Made by a program: the position numbers and the translations under genes
Notes under the pieces: model-generated
What the model saw: the letters and a program-made list of their open reading frames with translations, nothing else
The model's database searches: none
What the model was told of the DNA's origin: nothing
Part shown: piece after piece, positions 50,553 through 61,200 of the stretch
How positions within the stretch are numbered: position 1 is the stretch's first letter
Layout: the number at the start of each line of letters is the position of its first letter
Source of the DNA: Bacteroidota bacterium
Lineage (GTDB): Bacteria > Bacteroidota > Bacteroidia > Flavobacteriales > Schleiferiaceae
Assembly: GCA_024742495.1 (NCBI GenBank)
Contig: JANSYJ010000001.1
Location: forward strand, 558,001 to 622,000
Reading direction: 5' to 3'
Length of the DNA: 64,000 nt

Positions 50553-52112
50553 ATGAAACAAAGCAATTCTAATGTAGTATTTCTCATTGCCCTTATTGTA
50601 GCCCTTGGGGGCTTATTAATGGGTTTCGATGCCTCAGTAATTTCTGGGGTGGTAGGTTTTATAGAGGAAGAGTTTGAACTTACAAAACTTCAATTGGGTT
50701 GGTCGGTTGCCTCACTTACCCTTACGGCAACCTTAGCAATGATGTTTGCTGGTCCGCTTAGCGATCGCTTTGGAAGGAGGGCAGTTTTACGAATTGCGGC
50801 CATCCTCTATGCTATCTCGGCAATCGGTTCGGCGGTAGCACCAGACTTTAATACCCTTGTTATTGCCCGAATGCTTGGGGGCTTTGGTGTTGGTGCCTCA
50901 CTTATTCTCGCTCCTCTTTACATCGCGGAAATATCCCCCAAGGAGTTAAGAGGCCGCTTAGTTTCCTTTAATCAACTAAATATTGTTATTGGTATTTCCC
51001 TAGCCTTCTTTACCAATTACTTAATTCTTCAGCTTGGTAAGAGTAGTGCTTCTTGGGTAGAGAGTTTAGGCTTGGCAGAGCATAATTGGAGATGGATGCT
51101 TGGCTTGGAAACCTTACCCGCCATCCTGTACTTTTTTGGCTTGTACTTTGTGCCGCGCAGTCCAAGGTGGTTAATAATGAACGGCCAGGAAGAGGAAGCC
51201 CAAAAGGTGATGTCTCGCATTGCTGGGAACGAAAGAGCCCTGGAGGAATTAGACCGTATTCGTAAAAATATTGAAGAAGATCAAGATAAAGAAAAGGCCA
51301 GTGTTTGGGATCTCTTCCAGCCTTCTTTAAAACTAGTACTCAGTATTGGTATAGTGGTAGCCGTGCTCCAGCAGATTACCGGAATTAACTCGGTGTTTTT
51401 CTATGCACCAATGATTTTTGAGCAAAGTGGTTTAGGTACTGATGCCTCTTTCATGCAAGCTATCTTGGTAGGCTTGGTCAATTTGCTTTTCACCGTTTTA
51501 GCCATCTTATTTATAGATAAACTGGGCCGCAAGCCGCTCCTGGTTTTTGGAGTAGCGGGAATTGTGGTCTCCATGTTCGTGCTGAGCTATGGTTTTAATT
51601 CGGCGACCTATACTTTAAAAGGCGAAGACATTCAGAGTCTGTCCTTAGCAGTGGATCTCAGTAGCGTAGAAGGTCAGGTGTTTGAATCATCGGATGATTT
51701 TAATGCCGCAGTTGAACCCTTAATGGCCGCGGAGCTTTGGGAAGAAAAAGGTCAAGATGTAATTAATGCCGCTATTGAGTTAAACACCTATCTTATCCTA
51801 ACGGCGATTTTGGCTTTTGTGGCCTCCTTTGCCATCTCTATTGGACCAGTTATGTGGGTCCTCTTTTCCGAGCTTTTCCCCAATCGTATCCGGGGAATTG
51901 CCATCTCTTTTGTAGGGCTAATAAACTCAGCGGTAAGCCTGGCAGTTCAATGGATATTCCCATGGGAGCTTGAGGTCTTGGGTAGTGCCACAACTTTTAT
52001 GCTGTATGGAATATTTGCCCTCGCTGGCCTAGTATTTATTATTAAAGTAGTTCCCGAAACCAAAGGCCGTTCCTTGGAAGAGCTGGAAAAATTACTAGTG
52101 AAAAATGACTAA
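50553..52112 (+). CDS. MFS sugar transporter, sugar porter family
   Basis: A 519-residue protein with 12 transmembrane segments. Sugar-porter motifs are DRFGRRAVLR (loop 2-3), PRSPRWL after helix 6, QQITGINSVFFYAP in helix 7, DKLGRKPLL in loop 8-9 and the C-terminal PETKGRSLEELE. A large loop of about 60 residues between helices 9 and 10 (YTLKGEDIQSLS through NAAIEL) is common in Bacteroidota porters. It imports a sugar with protons. Set between the regulator and glucanases, its substrate is probably glucose or a short beta-glucan product. It overlaps the GH16 gene by 8 bases. Confidence 0.88.
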   Translation: MKQSNSNVVFLIALIVALGGLLMGFDASVISGVVGFIEEEFELTKLQLGWSVASLTLTATLAMMFAGPLSDRFGRRAVLRIAAILYAISAIGSAVAPDFNTLVIARMLGGFGVGASLILAPLYIAEISPKELRGRLVSFNQLNIVIGISLAFFTNYLILQLGKSSASWVESLGLAEHNWRWMLGLETLPAILYFFGLYFVPRSPRWLIMNGQEEEAQKVMSRIAGNERALEELDRIRKNIEEDQDKEKASVWDLFQPSLKLVLSIGIVVAVLQQITGINSVFFYAPMIFEQSGLGTDASFMQAILVGLVNLLFTVLAILFIDKLGRKPLLVFGVAGIVVSMFVLSYGFNSATYTLKGEDIQSLSLAVDLSSVEGQVFESSDDFNAAVEPLMAAELWEEKGQDVINAAIELNTYLILTAILAFVASFAISIGPVMWVLFSELFPNRIRGIAISFVGLINSAVSLAVQWIFPWELEVLGSATTFMLYGIFALAGLVFIIKVVPETKGRSLEELEKLLVKND

Positions 52113-53334
52113 AATGAAAAGACTTTTATTCGCACTTTCTATCCTTATTTTAGGGGCTTGTCAGAATGCCAATTCGGCGGAAACAAAAGCTCCGTCGGAT
52201 GATCCCTTAGAAATTACGGCGCTGGAATTGGGAGGCGATAGTCTCTATAAACTGGAAGGTCAAAGCCATGTTGATTTCCAGCTTAAAATTAGTGAAGCGG
52301 GCCGTTACAAGGTAGAGCTTATGGCCCAAGGAGCAGATAGCGCAGCGCTTTGGCTGGAGGATTATATTGACAACAAGGATGGCCGCACCTACAATATCAC
52401 TGGTATGCTAAGTCCTAGTGGTGAAATGGGTACAAGCACTATAGATGGCAGTCCATTAAATATCGGTGTGCACCCCATGCGTTTGCACCTCGATCGCGGT
52501 TCGGCTTCGATTAAATCGATAAAGTTCAGTCTTATTAAGCCGCATCAGCAAACCCAGAATATCCTCTATCAAAACATGGCAGGAGAAGAATGGGAATTAG
52601 TATGGAGCGATGAATTTGATGGGGAAGGATTACCAGATACCAGCAAATGGTCCTATAATATTGGCGATTGGGGCTGGGGTAATAATGAACCTCAATATTA
52701 CACCGAGAATAAAGTGAAGAATGCGCGTCAAGAAAATGGACATCTAATTATTGAAGCCCACCGTAATGATGATGGGCATGATTGGACTTCAGCGCGCCTC
52801 ACCACCCAAGGTAAATACGCTTTTACATATGGGAAAATAGAGTTTAGAGCCATGGTGCCCGAAGGCCGTGGTACTTGGGCTGCCGGTTGGCTTTTAGGCA
52901 ATGATTATCGCGATGAAATTTCCTGGCCTTATTGTGGCGAAATAGACGTTTTAGAAACCGTGGGCTATGAAATTGACGATAGCACGGGTAGCGGTCTTAA
53001 TCATGCTACCTGCCACACCCGGGCTTATTATTTCAAACAAGGAAACCAAATTGGTTCTGAGATTGCCGTAGATAGCATGAATACAAAGTTTCATACTTAT
53101 GAGGTGCGTTGGTACCCCGACCGTATGGAAGCTTACTTAGATGGAGAATATTATTTCACCTATGATAAAAATGCTAATGACTTGGAATGGCCATTCCACA
53201 ACGCACAGAATATTATTGTCAATCTCGCGGTAGGCGGCGGTTGGGGTGGCGCCAAGGGTATTGATCCCAATTACGACAGCCATCAGTACATTTTGGATTA
53301 TGTGCGCGTCTATCAAGCAAAAGTTCAAGAATGA
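52105..53334 (+). CDS. GH16 endo-beta-1,3-glucanase (laminarinase) lipoprotein
   Basis: A 409-residue lipoprotein with lipobox SILILGAC (C19). Residues about 35-145 form a CBM6-like beta-sandwich (LEGQSHVDFQLKISEAGRYKVELMAQG). The GH16 domain (about 160-405) has the catalytic signature CGEIDVLETVGYE (nucleophile E279, D281, acid/base E284), preceded by WELVWSDEFDGEGLPDTSKW. GH16 of this type hydrolyses internal beta-1,3 bonds of laminarin. The start may be the first ATG or the one at 52114. It ends in a 4-base overlap with the GH30 gene. It is attached to the cell surface or periplasmic face by its lipid. Confidence 0.92.
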   Translation: MTKMKRLLFALSILILGACQNANSAETKAPSDDPLEITALELGGDSLYKLEGQSHVDFQLKISEAGRYKVELMAQGADSAALWLEDYIDNKDGRTYNITGMLSPSGEMGTSTIDGSPLNIGVHPMRLHLDRGSASIKSIKFSLIKPHQQTQNILYQNMAGEEWELVWSDEFDGEGLPDTSKWSYNIGDWGWGNNEPQYYTENKVKNARQENGHLIIEAHRNDDGHDWTSARLTTQGKYAFTYGKIEFRAMVPEGRGTWAAGWLLGNDYRDEISWPYCGEIDVLETVGYEIDDSTGSGLNHATCHTRAYYFKQGNQIGSEIAVDSMNTKFHTYEVRWYPDRMEAYLDGEYYFTYDKNANDLEWPFHNAQNIIVNLAVGGGWGGAKGIDPNYDSHQYILDYVRVYQAKVQE

Positions 53335-54821
53335 AAATAAAAAACCTCCTAAGCTTAGCAGCCTTATTAATTGGCGCATCAGCTTGCCAGCAAGAAGGTG
53401 AATTAGGTATGCAGGTCATTCAAAGTTCCGCAAGTGGCGATCGCCTTAAAGAGGTTCCTACAAAAAGCCAAAACGGAGATTACCTCATTCAAATTGATAC
53501 CAGCATAAGCTATCAGGAGATAGAAGGTTTCGGTGGCGCAATTACCGAATCAAGCGCCCATTTACTGCAACACTTACCAGTAGAAAAGCAGCAGGAAGTT
53601 CTAGCCGCTTATTTTAGTGATAGTGCGGCGGCTTACAATATTGTGCGACTTCACATCAACTCTTGCGACTTTTCCTTAAGCAAATATGCCTATGTGGATA
53701 GCGGCGATACCAATCTCAGTAGCTTTTCAATTGCCCCCGATAAGGACGATATTATACCGATAGCTAAAAAGGCTTTGGCCTTAGCCGGAGAGGATTTACG
53801 GTTTTTCGCATCGCCCTGGACTGCCCCTCCTTATATGAAAGACAATCAAGATTGGTACGGCGGGAAGCTGCTACCGGCCTATTATGACCTGTGGGCGCGG
53901 TACTTTGTAAAGTACGCCCAGTCTTACGAAAAGGAAGGCCTTCCCATTTGGGGATTTACCGTGGAAAATGAACCTCTGGGGAATGATGCCAATTGGGAGA
54001 GCATGCATTTTACTCCAAGTGAAATGGCCTCATTCATTAGCAATAACTTAGTTCCTCAGTTGGCGGCGGCAGAAATGCCACAGAAGATTTTTATTTATGA
54101 TCAGAATCGAGGCGAAGAGCTAGAAGAGTGGGCTGATCTTATGATTAAGGATCCTCAAGTGCGCGAAAGTGTTTATGGAACCGCCGTGCATTGGTATACC
54201 AGTACTTTTAAATGGTTCCCAGAGTCATTGCAGCATACCCATCAACTGGCGCCCGAAAAGAAAATTTGGAATACTGAGGCCTGCGTCGACGCAGAAGTAC
54301 CGCATTGGCAGGATGATGCTTGGTATTGGAAGAAAGAAGCGACCGATTGGGGCTATACTTGGGCCAAAGAAGAGGATAAGCCCGATCATCCTAAATACGT
54401 TCCGGTATATCGATATGCCCGTGATATCATTGGCTGCCTTAATAATCAAGTTAGTGCTTGGGTCGATTGGAATATTGTTTTAGACCGTGAAGGAGGGCCA
54501 AATCATGCTTCCAATTGGTGCGTTGCTCCAGTAATAGCAGATACCACTGCGGGTGAGGTTTACTTTACACCTCTTTACGATGCCCTGCGCCACTTTAGTC
54601 ACTTTATTGAGCGAGGAGCGCAAAGACTAGAATTTAATGGCGAGCTTCCTGAAGGCTTACATCTTACTGTGGTTCAAAACCCCAATGGAGAAATTGTAAT
54701 TCCCGTTTTGAATACTAGCGAAGAATCACTAAGCTTAACTTACCAAATAGGAGCTGAAAAACTGCAATGTCAAATTCCTTCAGCCGCCTTGCAAACTATA
54801 GTGATTTCGCCAAAAGATTAG
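53331..54821 (+). CDS. GH30 family beta-glucosidase/endo-beta-1,6-glucanase lipoprotein
   Basis: A 496-residue lipoprotein with lipobox ALLIGASAC. The (beta/alpha)8 domain shows the acid/base glutamate E214 in GFTVENEPLGND and the nucleophile E316 in IWNTEACVD. The beginning, YQEIEGFGGAITESSAHLL, is the GH30 signature. GH30 members of laminarin clusters cut the beta-1,6-linked glucosyl branches, or act as exo-beta-glucosidases. Here the debranching role is inferred. A small beta-sandwich closes the protein (about 420-496). It overlaps GH16 by 4 bases and precedes GH149 by 6. Confidence 0.9.
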   Translation: MKIKNLLSLAALLIGASACQQEGELGMQVIQSSASGDRLKEVPTKSQNGDYLIQIDTSISYQEIEGFGGAITESSAHLLQHLPVEKQQEVLAAYFSDSAAAYNIVRLHINSCDFSLSKYAYVDSGDTNLSSFSIAPDKDDIIPIAKKALALAGEDLRFFASPWTAPPYMKDNQDWYGGKLLPAYYDLWARYFVKYAQSYEKEGLPIWGFTVENEPLGNDANWESMHFTPSEMASFISNNLVPQLAAAEMPQKIFIYDQNRGEELEEWADLMIKDPQVRESVYGTAVHWYTSTFKWFPESLQHTHQLAPEKKIWNTEACVDAEVPHWQDDAWYWKKEATDWGYTWAKEEDKPDHPKYVPVYRYARDIIGCLNNQVSAWVDWNIVLDREGGPNHASNWCVAPVIADTTAGEVYFTPLYDALRHFSHFIERGAQRLEFNGELPEGLHLTVVQNPNGEIVIPVLNTSEESLSLTYQIGAEKLQCQIPSAALQTIVISPKD

Positions 54822-54827
54822 TCTAAT

Positions 54828-57800
54828 ATGAGCCGCATTAAAATCGGAAAACAAGTTTTAAACTTTAGTGATGCCCATCCTGAAGGGGCCTTTGTAAAGA
54901 TTGAAGGTCAAGAATTTTACCGAATCTCCAAGGTGGATCAAATGCCACCTTTTTTCATGACTTTGGTTAGCCCTTTCGATCATTGGATGTTTATTTCCAG
55001 CAATGGAGGCTTAACCGCAGGACGTAAGGATGCAGACCATTCCTTATTTCCCTATTATACGGATGATAAGCTGGTTGATAATGCGGATTTTACGGGCCCT
55101 AAAACCCTTATCCGGATGCGTGATCCAGAAGATGCTTCGGCCGCATTTTTATGGGAGCCTTTTTCGGATCGTCAAATAGGACTTTACAATTGCGAACGGA
55201 ATTTATACAAAAGCCTAAGTGCTGAGCAGCTGATTTTTGAAGAGCTGAACAAAGATTTGCAATTGCGCTTTAGATACAGCTGGGGTTTTTCGGAAAAGTT
55301 CGGATTTGTCCGAAAAGTGAGCCTTAAAAACATGGCCTCCGAAGATCGAGAATTGGAATGCCTCGATGGCTTGCAAAACATATTACCTTCTAACGTTGAT
55401 GGTCTCATGCAAGACCGTCGCTCTACCCTGGTAGATGCCTATAAAAAGAATGAACTAGACCAAGATTCCGGAATGGGAATCTACAGTTTAAGTTCCAATA
55501 TTGTGGACAAAGCGGAGCCCAGTGAGTCGCTAAGTGCTAATGTTGTTTGGAGTCCAGATAAGGCCGCTTTCCACTTACTAAGTGACTTTCAATTAAACCA
55601 ATTTAGAAGAGGCTCCAGCTTAAAGGGAGAGTCTTTTTCCAAAGCGGTAAAAGGGGCTTGGTTCACGATGCGTAATCATCAGCTTGCGGCTCTTGCCGAA
55701 GATAGCTGGTATCTCATTGCCGAAACGGCATTGTCTAGCGCCGCGGTACATGATTTAAAAGCGCTCATTTCCAAGGAGATTGGACATCAAGAATTAGAAG
55801 CGGAGCTCCTGAAGACCAAAAAGGAATTGGAATCTTTGGTAGCTCAGGCTGATGGTCTGCAATTATCTCAGGAAAAGCTGGTGCAAACCCGCCACTACGG
55901 GAATGTGCTTTACAATATTATGCGCGGAGGAATCTTTGAGGATAGCTATGCTATTGACATTGAGGATTTTAAAGCATACCTAAATTTAAGTAACTCTAAA
56001 TTATCAAAGCAATTTGCCCAGGATTTAGAACAGCTACAAGGCCCAATATCCTATTCAGCATTGCAAGAATGGCTAGAAGAAAAGGCTAATGCAGATTTAT
56101 GCCGCTTGGGAGCCGAATACCTCCCATTGAGCTTCAGCCGCAGGCATGGCGACCCTTCTCGTCCCTGGAACAGGTTTAGCATTACCCGTTTAGATGCCCA
56201 GGGAGATAAGATTTTAAATTACGAAGGTAACTGGCGCGACATCTTTCAAAACTGGGAGGCCTTGGCTTTTTCCTATCCTCGTTTTATAGAAGGAATGATC
56301 TTTAAATTCCTTAATGCCAGTACTATTGATGGTTATAATCCTTATCGAATTGCTAAGAATGGCATTGATTGGGAGTTGATTGAACCACATGACCCTTGGT
56401 CATTTATTGGCTACTGGGGCGACCATCAGATTATCTATTTATTGCGTCTTTTAGAACATTCCGAGAAACACTATCCTGGCATGCTAAAACAGCTAAATCA
56501 GGAATTTAGCTTTGTTTATGCCGATGTGCCCTACCGCCTTAAATCGCATCGCGAGATTATGGAGGACCCTCAGGATACTATTGAGTTTAATGATGAGCTC
56601 AACCGCAATGCCGAGAAGCGTTATGAGGAGTATGGAACCGATGGGAAGTTAATTTGGAAAGATGGCGATCCATTGCGCGCCAATTTAGCGGAGAAGTTAT
56701 TATTGACGGCCCTCACCAAGCTTTACAACCTGGTGCCAGATGGCGGTATTTGGATGAATACCCAAAGACCAGAGTGGAACGATGCCAACAATGCTTTGGT
56801 GGGTAACGGCCTAAGTATGGTAACACTTTCTTACCTCCGTCGTTATTTGCGATTCTTGGAGTCTTGGCTTAGTACTCAAGAGGAAGACTTGCATGTTAAT
56901 GCGGCGCTGCTAGATTTGATTCTTTCCGTTTCAGATGTCCTTAGGCAGCATCAAGCTTATAGCGAAATGACGAGCCAAGAACGCCTGGAATTCATGAATA
57001 AAATGGGTGAGGCAGGCGAACGCTATCGCAGGAAGGCCTATGCATTAGACCTTGGTGCTAATCAGGCTTTAGGCGTTATCGAAACCCGTGAGTTTTGCGC
57101 GCGTACCATTCGCTTTTTAGATCGCAGCATTGAAAATAATGAGAAGGAGAATGGTCTATACCACGCCTACAACCTCTTAAAACTTGAGGACTCCGAAGCT
57201 AAGATTGAATATCTCTACGAGATGCTAGAAGGCCAAGTGGCGGTGCTAACTTCCGAAACACTTTCCCCTGAAAAAGCCTTAGCGGTTTTGGACGGCTTAA
57301 AAAAGTCGGCGATGTATCGTGAGGATCAGTATTCTTATATGCTTTATCCCGATCGTCAATTGGCAGCTTTCTTAGAAAAGAATCGCATTTCACCGGCCGA
57401 GGTCGAAGGGAAGACACTCAAGGATGAATTGTTAGAGCGAGACTTTCAAGGTCATTATCACTTCAAAGCCCATCATGCCAATGCCAAAGAGCTAAATGCA
57501 GATTTAGAGGCTTTAGCCAGCGCTGGACATGAAGAGGCAGTGAGAGCGGAAACTGATTTTTGGTTGGCCCTTTACGAGGATAAGTTTATTCATAGAGCGT
57601 TTACCGGTCGATCAGGAACTTTTTATGGCTATGAAGGCCTGGGAAGTATTTACTGGCACATGGTGTCTAAACTTTTATTAGCGGTTCAAGAAAATTTAAT
57701 TGGCGCCAAAAAGCGTGGTGCAGATCCGGCGATAATTGGACGATTGATTGACCATTACTATGAAATTAGAGCCGGCATTGGGGTTAATAAATCACCCGAT

Positions 57801-58238
57801 CTTTATGGGGCTTTTCCTTTCGATGCCTATTCCCATACGCCATCAACCGCTGGTGCACAACAACCCGGAATGACCGGGCAGGTAAAAGAGGATGTTTTAA
57901 ATCGCTGGGCTGAACTTGGTTTACAAGTAGCCAAAGGCCAATTACAGATTGATCCATTTTTCCTTTCCGAACAGGAGTTTTTAAAGGAGTCGCAGACCTT
58001 TCGCTATTTGAACCTCCATGGCAATTGGAGTGAGCTAAAGCTGGAGCAAGGGGAACTGGCCTTCACCTATTGCGGAGTGCCATTTGTTTATCGTAAAAAG
58101 GGACAAGCCCTATTGCGAATCCTAAAAGAAGGCGGCGAAATCCATCAGCAAAACTCATTAATAATGGATAGCGACCATAGCAAGGCCTTGTTTGCACGCT
58201 CGGGAAGCATCCTTCAAATAGAGGTAGAGCTGCCTTAG
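54828..58238 (+). CDS. Beta-1,3-glucan phosphorylase of family GH149
   Basis: A 1136-residue cytoplasmic protein without a signal peptide. Layout: N-terminal beta-sandwich (about 1-310), a helical linker (about 310-380), and a large (alpha/alpha)6 barrel with a C-terminal beta domain. The general acid is D652 in RPEWNDANNALVGNGLSMVTLSYL. The phosphate site is likely GRSGTFYGYEGLGSIYWHMVSKLLLA (927-952), with the later PDLYGAFPFDAYSHTPSTAGAQQPGMTGQVKEDVL. These match GH149, known from Euglena and from bacterial laminarin clusters, better than GH94 (about 800 residues). It converts beta-1,3-glucan oligomers and phosphate to glucose 1-phosphate and the shorter chain, saving ATP. It lies between GH30 and GH81, with 6 bases to its left. 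Confidence 0.87.
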   Translation: MSRIKIGKQVLNFSDAHPEGAFVKIEGQEFYRISKVDQMPPFFMTLVSPFDHWMFISSNGGLTAGRKDADHSLFPYYTDDKLVDNADFTGPKTLIRMRDPEDASAAFLWEPFSDRQIGLYNCERNLYKSLSAEQLIFEELNKDLQLRFRYSWGFSEKFGFVRKVSLKNMASEDRELECLDGLQNILPSNVDGLMQDRRSTLVDAYKKNELDQDSGMGIYSLSSNIVDKAEPSESLSANVVWSPDKAAFHLLSDFQLNQFRRGSSLKGESFSKAVKGAWFTMRNHQLAALAEDSWYLIAETALSSAAVHDLKALISKEIGHQELEAELLKTKKELESLVAQADGLQLSQEKLVQTRHYGNVLYNIMRGGIFEDSYAIDIEDFKAYLNLSNSKLSKQFAQDLEQLQGPISYSALQEWLEEKANADLCRLGAEYLPLSFSRRHGDPSRPWNRFSITRLDAQGDKILNYEGNWRDIFQNWEALAFSYPRFIEGMIFKFLNASTIDGYNPYRIAKNGIDWELIEPHDPWSFIGYWGDHQIIYLLRLLEHSEKHYPGMLKQLNQEFSFVYADVPYRLKSHREIMEDPQDTIEFNDELNRNAEKRYEEYGTDGKLIWKDGDPLRANLAEKLLLTALTKLYNLVPDGGIWMNTQRPEWNDANNALVGNGLSMVTLSYLRRYLRFLESWLSTQEEDLHVNAALLDLILSVSDVLRQHQAYSEMTSQERLEFMNKMGEAGERYRRKAYALDLGANQALGVIETREFCARTIRFLDRSIENNEKENGLYHAYNLLKLEDSEAKIEYLYEMLEGQVAVLTSETLSPEKALAVLDGLKKSAMYREDQYSYMLYPDRQLAAFLEKNRISPAEVEGKTLKDELLERDFQGHYHFKAHHANAKELNADLEALASAGHEEAVRAETDFWLALYEDKFIHRAFTGRSGTFYGYEGLGSIYWHMVSKLLLAVQENLIGAKKRGADPAIIGRLIDHYYEIRAGIGVNKSPDLYGAFPFDAYSHTPSTAGAQQPGMTGQVKEDVLNRWAELGLQVAKGQLQIDPFFLSEQEFLKESQTFRYLNLHGNWSELKLEQGELAFTYCGVPFVYRKKGQALLRILKEGGEIHQQNSLIMDSDHSKALFARSGSILQIEVELP

Positions 58239-58263
58239 AACAATTACTCTTTAGAACCAAAGC

Positions 58264-61200
58264 ATGATTAAGACTTCCCTTTTTAGATTCATTTTTTTTA
58301 TTCTAGTTGGAGGTCTTCTTCAAGCTCAGGTAGTACAAAAAGGATCAGGCTCCTATACCACTAATTTTCCCGGTACGGATGCTGCCGGTAGAAATGGATT
58401 TCCATCGGGCACACCCTATGTAACGGGAGCAGCCGCTTTAAAGCCAGTGCCAACCAATGAGTGGTGGTCGCATAAGGTTAAAAATGCGCATTCCTCCAAT
58501 CTCTTTAACTATCCCTTCACCTTAAAAACAGTGAATGCGGGGCTGGTCGCCACTTATATTCCTTGGGGTCCCATTGATAATATTGAGCCGGTTCAAATGG
58601 GCTTGACGGGTCTTAATGCGAGTTCTGTTAAAATAGCTGATCATGATGATTGGATGATCACCATGGATTGGCAAAATGGAAACCGTCACATGCAAGTGAA
58701 AACGGGTATTGGTATGCCTTTCCTTTATTTTAATAAGGACAGTGCCAGTGTTGCGGAGCTTGTGGTAAACCAAGGTACCGTAACCGATTCGGGTTCTTTC
58801 CTAATAATTAAAGGGGTGCGGAATGGTGCCGATTTCGTGGTTTATGGCCCAAGCGGTAGCAGCTGGCAGAAAAACGGTAATACCTATACTTCCAGTTTAA
58901 ATGCAAAAAACTATTGGTCATTAGCCTTTATTCCTCCCGGTGGAAATATTGATCAAAAGGCAGCGGACCTAAAAAAGTATGCTTTTGTATTTCCGAAAAA
59001 ATGCCAGGCCGATTATCAGTATAATGAGCAAAGCGCAACGGTACGAACCGATTTCCATATTGATACCGAAATCATGGAAGGCAGCGATAGCCTTTTTCTG
59101 CAAGGCTTACTACCGCATCATTGGTCGAAATTAGCGACGGGTTCCGCAGTTAATACCAGCCACAGTTTTAGCACGGTACGCGGTGATTTAAAACTTATGG
59201 CAGCCAATGATTTTGCCACGGAAGCTACTTTTTATGGGATTCTGCCAACCTTGCCAAATGTAAATTGCAGAAGTGCTAGCTATGATCCAGGATTATTAAA
59301 GGAAAAAATTGACCTTCTAAAAAATGAGGGCTTGGCTACTTGGACCGACTCCTACAATGAAGGGCAGTCCATGAACCGATTAATCCAAACCGCACGAATA
59401 GCAGAACAGATAGGAGATACCGCAGCCCTAAATAGCCTACTGAAAACGGTAAAAGAACGTTTGGAGGATTGGTTGTCTTATCAATCTGGGGAAGTAGCTT
59501 TTCTATTTTACTACAATCAAACTTGGGATGCTCTTATCGGCTATCCCGCGGGTCATGGTCAGGATGTAAATATCAATGACCACCATTTTCATTGGGGATA
59601 TTTTATTCACGCTGCTGCTTTTATGGAGCAGTATGAACCAGGTTGGGCCGCAAATTGGGGACCAATGATTAATATGCTGGTTAGGGATGCTGCCAGTTCA
59701 AACCGACAGGATAGTCACTTCCCTTATCTACGTAATTTCAGTCCATTTGCCGGACATTGTTGGGCTAATGGCTTTGCTAGCTTCCCGCAAGGAAATGATC
59801 AGGAATCGACCTCTGAGAGCATGCAGTTTAATTCCGCCTTAATACATTGGGGGGAGGTTACCGGGAATGACTCAATTCGAGATTTAGGCATTTACCTTTA
59901 TACCACTGAGCAGGCGGCGGTAGAAGAATATTGGTTTGATAAAAACCAGCGAAACTTTGGTCCAAATCAGCAATACAGCTTGGTGTCGAGGGTTTGGGGA
60001 AACAGCTACGACAATGGTACTTTCTGGACATCGGACATTGCCGCATCCTACGGAATTGAGCTCTATCCCATCCATGGTGGATCCCTTTATTTGGGTCATG
60101 ATCAGAGTTATGCCACTAGTCTTTGGGCGGAAATTGAGCAGAATACTGGAATCCTAAACAATACACCCAATGTAAATTTATGGCATGATGTAATGTGGCA
60201 ATACCTGGCCTTTACTGATCCCGATAAGGCCCTAAACCTTTACGATTCCTATCCCAATCGCGCATTGAAATTTGGCGTTTCAGATGCCCAAACTTATTAT
60301 TGGTTACACAGCATGAAGGTGCTAGGCGGTGCACCAGACCTTACGGTTACTTCAAATCATCCTTTGGCCACCGCTTTTCAAGGAGACGGTAATCGCGTTT
60401 ATGTCGCACAGAATTATTCAAACAGCCCCTTAACCGTTCAATATTCGGATGGTTACCAATTAAGCGTTCCTGCTGGAGAGCTGGTAAGCTCTTTAGATGC
60501 TGACTTAGAAGGTGATTTAGCCCTGCTTTTCGATCGAGCCTATACCTGGGGCAAGGCACAATTAAGCTTTAATCTCACCGCGGGTAACCCCGATCATTTA
60601 ATCTTATACCAAAATGGCGATAGTATTGGGAGCTTACTGCAAGCACCTTACAGCTATACCGTTGATAGTTTGCCGGCGGGAATTCATAGTTTTTATGTGC
60701 AAATGATTAAGGGCAGCAGCTGTGCGACTTCCAATTTGGTGAGCATTAGAGTTGGAGAGCAATTACCTTATGCGGGGCAGCCCAGCGTGATACCCGGGAA
60801 GGTATTTGCCGGAGAATACGATCTTTTTGAAGGAGGCTTTGCCAATGGTATAAGCTATGCAGATGTAAGCCCGGGAAATAATGGGAACTTCCGTATGGGC
60901 GAATGGGCAGATGCCAGCCTTGAGCCGAGCGAAGGAGCGGTTATTGGCTGGATTGATGCGGGCGAATGGCTGGAGTATACCGTGGATGTGAAAACCGCCG
61001 GCCTTTATGATGTAGCGATTCGCTATGCCAGTGGTAATAGTGCTGGCGGTGGCCCGATGCGCATGGACTTAGAGGGTCAAGTCATTCGGGATAATATCAG
61101 TTTTAATTCAACTAATGGATGGAGTAGCTGGTCAACAAAAACCCTTAGCAATGTGCCTTTAAAGTCTGGAGTTCAAATTCTTAGGCTTTACTTTAAGTCG

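Noticed and set aside
54828-58238. Assignment to GH94 (cellobiose/chitobiose phosphorylase)
   Set aside because: The length of 1136 residues, the EWNDANNALVG stretch and the DPYSHTP-like AGAQQPGMTGQVKEDVL segment fit GH149 better. A profile search could settle it.
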